DNA of 64,000 bases from Hypoxylon rubiginosum (taxonomy: Eukaryota; Ascomycota; Sordariomycetes; Xylariales; Hypoxylaceae), in contig CADCXA010000056.1 of the NCBI GenBank assembly GCA_902806565.1, positions 992,001-1,056,000 on the forward strand, given 5' to 3'. The notes below the pieces were generated by a model that saw only the letters and a list, made by a program, of their open reading frames with translations, was not told the origin of the DNA and made no database searches. Position 1 is the stretch's first letter, and each line of letters opens with the position of its first letter. The position numbers were made by a program, and so were the translations under genes. This document shows positions 56,616 through 64,000 of the stretch, piece after piece.

Positions 56616-59310
56616 CTTGATATGCCGGATGAGTTGATCGCTCTCTGAGATTACTCCAACGGTCTTCCCGCCTCTCTTGATGGTACTAAGACTCTTTTCT
56701 TCCCTTCTATTCCTCCAGTACGTAAAATCGTATTTCCAAGCGTTATTGACGACCGGCGTCTTTCGTTATAAAATAATAATAGTAAATGGTTATATCGTAG
56801 GCTGACGAGGCGAAGAGCAGCAGCAAAGGAACGGAACGTCGAATGGGTTATCGACTCTGTGTGTATGGCAGCGCGACAGCACCTACACCCTCGACCTAGA
56901 GCCGAAAAAGAAAAGAAGTAGACGAAACGAAAGTTGTAATTAAGAAGAGAAAAAAATAGAATAGTTTCTAAGTATGGATAAGATGCATAGCACGGGAAGA
57001 GAAAGCGGAAAGAAGAAACGAGACCAGGTTAGAGACGCAAGCGCCCGAGCTTGTCACAATTGAGGCTAACTTCTCACTCTACTTCGGGACGATACCTGAA
57101 AAGGGTAGACAAGTGCGAAAAGTCCAGACGCAGCCCAGAGAAAAAGGATCGAGGACGGTATGCGTAAAGGACGCAGAATATGGCCTGACTGAACCAGCAG
57201 AAACGCAGTGAAAACGAACTCCGCCAGGGGTGCGCACCTACGAACGAGATGTCTAGAAAGATAAAACTGCTGGAGGGAAGATGAAGGCTTGAAGCAAGAA
57301 GGGTGACGATGCGTGATCTCCCACGGTTGGCGTTTCAGGGCTTGTAAGGGGCTAGCAGCCCGACATGGGGCGACCCGTCAGAGGTTTGGGGGCACGAGCC
57401 AGAAGCTGAGCGGTGCGTCTGGTTACGTACATGGCTGTCAGAGGATGAAATCGACCGCTGCCCAATCAGGGGAGAGGGCTCGTCAACGCCAAACCGACTG
57501 AGGAAAGAATCGAACGATTATCGGTCTGAGGCTCTGACAGGATCCTTGATGCATTACATACCTACCTAGGTACGTACTTTGCTGTAAAGTGATTACTACG
57601 ACGGTAGCATGTTACTACGAGAATAACCTCTTTCTCTTCAGACATCTAGAAGAATGCAAGAGCCTCACTGTTCATCATTCGGGACGGCTATGAAAGGGCT
57701 TAGTGGCCCAGCTCAAGTCAAAGTCTCTAGCTATGCCTGTCTAATATTATTCTCTCCTACCCGAGACTCAGGGCTTGCCCAGGCAAAAGCACGAGAAAAG
57801 ACATTCGCACAAGACCGAAGAGCAAATGTCATGTCACAGATTCGAGAGGTCCTTGATCCATGCGTTTCGACCTGATGCGGCTATGCCACACCACGCCCTG
57901 CAGCACATCATCCGCATGTAACCCACAGTAAAATTCGATCAGATGCTGCTGCTGAGGAGGGATCACCACAAGCAACGAACCTACCGTTACCGCGATTCGA
58001 TGGAAGGTTTAAAATAGAAGCAATCTAATGGGTTTCTAGTCGCGGTTCGTAAGGCGATCTTTTGATGGTGGGAGCAAAGTAGGGTAAGGGGTAATAATAA
58101 TAGGTACCAACCTTTTAAGACCTTACCCAGGTAAGCCGACAAGTTCCTCGCAGCGAGAGGTGATCCTTCTCGATTCATGTTTCCACATACCTACAAGCCT
58201 CGTCCGCTCCCTATTTTTATTGTCCGTTCTTTCGTGATCCGCTAAAATACTCGCCGGAATTCCTCGAGAACGGGGTAGGTTGGCAGCACGAGGGCTGTGA
58301 GTCGAGAAAGACGCCGCCATCCTGCGTGTCGCGGTTCAGTGTAAAGTGGCTTGACAGCAACGATGCCGCTACTGTGCCGTCTTGTCTCGTCTATCTGTCC
58401 GTCTGACCAGCAGCTTCTTCGAGCAGTGCGTGACGGACTCTTGATGTATCTTCTCACTACCCTTCGAAGTTTGTCGACATGCTGCCGCCGTGAGATTGGT
58501 CGGCGAGGAATGGTTTGCGGCGGCAACTAGCATACCGATGGCGGGCGGTCATAGAGAAATGTCATTGTCGGCCATCAGCGGAAGGGGAAAGGTGATCGAT
58601 GGGGGCGCTCGGAAAGATTGAACGAACTTGATGCAACCCCATCCCGAGAACTCGGTACCTCGTACGGGCGAGAGCACTGCATTCAATTTGCGTGTGGTGG
58701 AACCTAAAGAGGTTATGCGCGACTGGCTGATGAGACATGAGCTACAGCTTGCCCTCTTTATTCTGCCGTGGCGTGTCTCTCGTCGTCCGGCAGTGGCCCA
58801 CGCGGGTAATTACAACTCATGTCGTGGCAGCCATCCTGATGACGTCCTGATGTCATCAAGGTAGCGCTGGGTTATATTGGCCGCTGCAGGAGAGAGGGCC
58901 AGATTTGCCGTCACTCCCGCAGCGAGGTTCGAGAGCTGTTCGTGCTGGTCCGGGGAAGAGAACACTTTCGTTCGAACGCTCCTCCCGGCGCCGTGGTTCA
59001 GATACTCGTGCTGCCTTTCGGGCAAGACACTGGACTCAGGAGTGCCGCCACATGGTCATGAAAGAGAGATCTTCCACCTCACATCGGTGGCGCTGGCGTG
59101 TAGCACATGTTCAACCGCCACAGCGCTTGCTATAGAAGTATTGAATGTGATTGAACGTGATAGCGAAAGACGCTGTCACGTTCTCACAATAGCTTCCACC
59201 CTCGGGATGTGTGTACCATTCAGTAAGGAGATATGCTTAACATTGATCTTCTATTGTGGCCACACATAGATTAGAGGCGGCACGGGTCTTCGGCTGCTGC
59301 TAGATTACGT

Positions 59311-59340
59311 TCTGTCTGTCTGTCTGTCTGTCTGTCTGTC
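59311..59340. repeat. Microsatellite (TCTG)7
   Basis: Seven and a half perfect tetramers. Confidence 0.95.
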
Positions 59341-60700
59341 CAAGCGTAGGGCTGTTGGGTTTCTTGCAAGAGTCGTTGGAACGCCCTTCACAGTGTGATC
59401 TAAAAGAGACCCAGATACGGTACCTGAGTACAAATCCCGAACAGGTAGGTCACGGAAATCGGTCTTCTCCAATTTCTGATAAATCCTACGAGCAAAAAAC
59501 TCTGGAACCCCAACCTCTCTCGAGCAGCATGGGGAGTGGGCTTAAGTGGGACGATGATTTGCCTAGGCCCCTGGTAAGCCTGGGTAAACGAAGATCGCAC
59601 CGGACCGACATTGGCAAGGTGTTGCTTATGGACAGTTTCATTTCTTACCCGCAGCATCTCGACGCCTCGTGGGAGGGAGAGAGATATTGGCGCTTTTCCC
59701 TTTCTTGACCTGTAGCAATGACCAATGTCTAAATTGACGACACGTCGTGAGCTCCCTACTTTTGTTACCTTTTTGTTAGTATCTGATCATATGATGAAGA
59801 ATCTTATAGTAAGTAAGTTACGATAGCTAAAAAGGCTCGGGCATGTAAATAACTACTATGTAAGATAACCAAAGCCTTAAACATCTGATGAGTTTGGAAG
59901 ACGCAGGCAGGCCCTTGAAAGCATCCATCCAGGCCAATTTCTCGTCCTGATAGACCCGAATTAAACGCCCGTCCCTGAGTGGTCCGTATGTGCGTGCTCG
60001 CGCCAATACTCTACCTTTTCTCCGAAGCTACTTTGGTTTCCTTCATCTCGGGGTCTGCTGCTTTGCCAGCTTGCTAGCAGCATGTCGTTCTCCGCCCAGA
60101 GAGCGATTTACAAGACGGTATCATTCTGTCCCCGCTTTTCCACTCCAGCGTTACGGCCCTAATGCTAGCTCCATATGGGGCAAAAATGATGGTGCAATCA
60201 TGCTGGTTGAACCGTTTGCGAGCTGCGAGGTTGGGAGAAGCTAGTCGAGCTGGTCGAGTTCGCGAGTGCTGTCCCCTTGCGAGAAACTGCAAGACGAACC
60301 GCCTCTTCGTATTGTAATTCGCATGAAGGATGTGTGGTCCCGGTGTCTATGTCCATCTCGCATAAACAGTCATTTCTTGCGTGATTCTATTTATGAATAC
60401 ATAGATGAGAGCTATCTCGATTCTAAGATACTTTCTACCGCTTCGTGAGCAATCAATTATGTACGAGGCACACAGCGGCAGGGTACATCTGATAGATAGT
60501 AGAACATTTGAGCCTTTTGCTGGTACACTCAAGGGAAATGGGCCAATCAGGGTCACTCCGGTTTTGATGGCAATGCCCCCCGGAGTCACCTTTCATTACC
60601 TACCTCCTATGTATCTCCAGGCACTTTACCTAGCTACGTTTAACAGTACATAGACACTTTCTACCTTATCTCATCGAAGGAATGTTTCGTAGGAATCAAA

Positions 60701-60722
60701 GCTGATGCTGATGCTGATGCTA
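60701..60722. repeat. Microsatellite (GCTGAT)n
   Basis: Three full units and a partial unit. Confidence 0.85.
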
Positions 60723-61115
60723 AAGATAGTCTTGACAGTGTTCGACTCGAAACGCTGGAAGCCTCTGCGTACATACAGAGCTGAGCTATGTAAGCAAAAG
60801 TCGCTACCGTACATAGATATGAGAGGGAGAAAAAAAGAACGTCGAGACCACCCATCCACTACCAGCAAGCTGGATTGGATTCCCGATATGGTCAACTCCA
60901 AAATGGTCGAACCGCCTTCATTTTATTGGAGCGGAGGCAAAAGGTGATTTCGAAAACCCCTGTTCGCTTTCCCCCCCTCATGCATGGGTGAGAGTTGTGC
61001 CCGCATTGCTGCAACGAAAGGACAGACTCCATCGGACCCGTGAAACGCTATACTGTGCGAGTTCCGCGAGGATGGGGAGTGGAGAACTATAGCTATCCTG
61101 CCAGGTGGCAGATGT

Positions 61116-61142
61116 AGAGAGAGAGAGAGAGAGAGAGAGAGA
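61116..61142. repeat. Microsatellite (AG)13
   Basis: An uninterrupted AG/GA dinucleotide run. Confidence 0.95.
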
Positions 61143-62061
61143 TACGAATATGTACATACATAGTCGTCTTTCTTCATGTTCTTCGCTTCTGGATCATTGG
61201 CACCACCGTAGTAAACCAGAGCACCAAAGCAACGAAACGCACATTCCATCCGGCATTAGTGGTGTCTCTGCTGAAACACTACGCTACGATACGTACATAG
61301 CTTCTTATGTCCGCAGGATCTGTTTTACTTCTCGGCCGCCTAAGCTCAGATGGTCATTTCTTAAGGCTTAGTGTAAGCATTCCTGACGAAACCAAAACCC
61401 GGATCCTAAAAAGAATGAGCATACTATGTATCAACCAGTTTAATAACGGACCTGACGGGGAAAAACACGTGCAAGACTTTATTTATGTGATGCCACCTTT
61501 CCGCCCCGTAAGCACTAGGAGCTCGTCAAGTGTATCGCCTGTCAAGCTTGCTTCCTGCTTGTCAGGCAAGTCAGGGTGCCTTGCGACCTCTGGTGACAGG
61601 CAAGGGGTCAGCGGGCCTCCGGGTTTGCTGACTGTCCCTCGTTCTTCGCCACTTACATTCGACTGTCAAGGCCATTACTGTATGGTACGTACGTTGCGCT
61701 GCGGGCGTACATGCAGCAGTAGTAATGAGTAGGCTGGTATATGTAGCTATATTACTTATATTACACGCCTACGTATGATAATCACTAGTAGCGGGCTATC
61801 AGCCGGATTGCTGTGCCGCTCAATATCAGGCCAGCAGACCAGCAAGAGAAGTCATAGTATGTAGAAACATGGGGGGAGATATAGACACCTGCATCCAAGC
61901 TAGCTGGCTAGATGATAAAATACATGGGACGGTCAATAATTCGGGCTTCCTTCACGGAAGACGGATGTCAAGGGGTACTTGGGATGTTCGAGATGACCTG
62001 CACATGGCGCGTATAGCGTCAATGGAACGCCCTGCAAGCTATTATGATGCGGTGCAACATC

Positions 62062-62107
62062 GAGCAAGGAGCAAGGAGCAAGGAGCAAGGAGCAAGGAGC
62101 AAGGAGC
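62062..62107. repeat. Tandem repeat (GAGCAAG)6
   Basis: Six perfect heptamers plus GAGC. Confidence 0.95.
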
Positions 62108-64000
62108 TATTCCAGTACCTGTGTACACGTCCTGACGTCCCGTCTGCCACCCAAGTTCGCACTGTCGAGACCCGGCGTATTGGATTCCAACTGGACAACT
62201 CTCCAAAAGACCGTCTGCGATATCTCCCTCGAACCGGCTACGCCTATCGCAAAAATGATCTTCGAAAGCTTGTTCTCACTTGCATCAATCTCTCCAATCC
62301 CGAGAGCGTGGCTTAGGGGGCTTTGCTCGACATCAGTACCGTGTTTACATGAGACTTTGCTTACTATATGTGTATTAATGACCGCGATAATAAAGTATCT
62401 CCCACCGGCAATCGCCGATTACTAGCTCCAATTCCAATATGCAGCAGTAATAGGATAGGATGGGGATGTATGTAATGTATCTTTGAACGGACAGGTATCA
62501 AGGCTCTCTCCCGTCTCCAACTGATTTGCAGCCGCCCCCCTCAATGATGGGAATTTCATGTGCGAATAGGAGATGGAGGGAATAACGATTAACGATTGCT
62601 CGCATCATTAGTTCAGAATGAAATGCTTAAACGATCAATAGCAATGCGGATTGTCGGTGATACAACAACTACCGGGATCTGGGATGCGGCGACAAGATAC
62701 ATTACATACCTGCAGGCACAGCATTCAATTGCTTGCCTGTCACATTCTTTTCGATATCTCGACTCGGGTCACAAGCCGCTAGGCTCGATTCGCTCTACTC
62801 TGTGAGAGTGAAGTATGACAGAGCATTGGCCAGCCGTTCTTGTTCCTAGTTCTCATTCTCAGAGTAATACATTTACGACTTATATGCGAGGTGCTCTGTG
62901 TGTGTTACCATGAATGATGAATGCTGCCCTAGTCAATCGACATTGCGCGGCTCAACGACTTCTTCACTCAGGGGTTGCCCACCTAGGAAGTAGGTAAAGC
63001 GGATGACAATAATGATGCATGATGCATTCGAGGACGGCACCAACGCGGTTGTTTTCGGGGGGGGCGTGGGTGAGTTCAACCCGCGCAAGTATAGTAGGTA
63101 CTACAAGGGATACATACTGTACTTGTTATATCCAAAGCCTTGTGCAACCTTTAAGTGATGCAAGTACCAATATACAATATACCACCATGCCATCCCACGA
63201 TAGCTGTCCTTATCCCACCAACCCTCATTTTCATTTTCGTTCAGGCCACTCAGATACCGCTTACATAGTAGCAGTCTCACTCGTAGCTGAGTGCAATGTC
63301 ATACACTAGAGCCGAATTCCACTTTCCAGCTCTCCCAAAGCCGTGAGCTGAGCAAGTAATATCTTCACATTCGTCCCGCCGCTCTTAGAAAAGGGGGTAT
63401 TTGATAATACATACATACGAATGTGATGAGGATTATTGATTCTCTGCATACGACGTCTCGGCAGTTTTAACAATGTCACCATTGTTAACTTCTCACATCT
63501 GGCACCGGTTGGTAACATAAACACGTGTCCAATTCCCAGGCCAGATATATTGCTGCTACTTTGCAATAGCGATATCTATCTGGCCTTGCATTGAACGCGA
63601 GTGTCGTGATCTATGTTAAAATTCGATAAAAGCACTGCTGGTTCCCAGCTTTCAAGAGCTTCTTTATCTCGAGTCTCCGCCATTTACAATCGTACAGCGG
63701 TTCTTATCTCCCGCGCATGAACCCGCATTACTATTGTAATACATTGAAATTCATCATGTACCTCGGTCCTCGGGTAATCTTAACTAAGGGACTTGGACTT
63801 GTTCATACGGATTCTAGACAGGTAATTAAGAATTGTTAAGCACAAGCAACCTTTTCTATCTGTGTATAAGTAAGTCCACATCACATGTATTACCTATAGT
63901 CTATTTTCGTTACCGGCGAGGGACTTCAACATCGAGTCTAGCTCTCTACCTACTCGAGGTTAGAGAGGCAGAGAGGGAGATGGGGGATCGGATCTCTCGA

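Larger units (their letters stand above)
56616..64000. other. Gene desert with microsatellites, 7.4 kb
   Basis: No open frame here shows family motifs, convincing length or splice partners. The first kilobase holds the pls1 promoter. TACCTAGGTA lies at 57563-57572. Five simple repeats are listed separately. Composition is mixed, without the extreme AT bias of heavily RIP-mutated repeats. Non-coding RNA genes cannot be excluded. Confidence 0.5.

Noticed and set aside
58877..59269. 130-codon plus-strand frame
   Set aside because: It opens without an ATG, has no motif and looks like chance in a non-coding interval.

Overview
The window is nuclear DNA of a filamentous ascomycete, most likely a Sordariomycete. 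The evidence is short phase-consistent introns (about 50-180 bp) with GTAAGT/GTATGT-type donors and CTAAC/CTGAC branch sites, and a gene set typical of Pezizomycotina: a PLS1-like tetraspanin, WASP/Las17, CHS5, a GPI-anchored GH18 chitinase, and long fungal forms of SEN1 and RAD1/XPF. There are no operons. All gene models were assembled by hand from reading frames and splice signals; no database was searched.

Layout. 0.6-1.4 kb: a GFA-family protein and a tRNA-Gly(GCC). 2-4.9 kb: a cell-wall chitinase on the minus strand. 7-10.6 kb: one six-exon minus-strand gene whose exons join in frame to give ankyrin, CCHC, GATA, C2H2 and SH3 modules. 11.2-12.1 kb: a pirin. 12.6-12.9 kb: a rearranged tRNA-derived repeat. 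14.1-17.2 kb: ADE4 (purine synthesis) with 14 exons, including one GC-AG intron. 18.9-28.3 kb: two plus-strand nucleic-acid genes, an HhH-GPD DNA glycosylase and the SEN1 helicase. 30-32.7 kb: an unrecognised disordered/coiled-coil protein. 34.4-37.5 kb: a phosphotransferase-fold protein with an altered active site, and a short-chain dehydrogenase. 38-40.7 kb: CHS5 (exomer) and an unknown 273-residue protein. 41.3-42.2 kb: eIF1A. 44.2-46.2 kb: LAS17/WASP. 47.6-52.2 kb: a 70-residue protein, RAD1/XPF and an 83-residue membrane protein. 55.8-56.6 kb: the PLS1-like tetraspanin. 56.6-64 kb: a 7.4-kb stretch with microsatellites and no gene I can support.

Most genes are housekeeping or morphogenesis genes with no shared pathway. 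Several relate to polarised growth and the cell surface (chitinase, CHS5, LAS17, tetraspanin), and three to nucleic-acid maintenance (glycosylase, SEN1, RAD1). Four pairs are divergent and may share promoters: pirin/ADE4, the coiled-coil protein/phosphotransferase-like gene, the 273-residue protein/eIF1A, and the 70-residue protein/RAD1. The most unusual object is the ankyrin-GATA-SH3 gene. I found no mobile-element genes, CRISPR arrays, viral genes or secondary-metabolite cluster.
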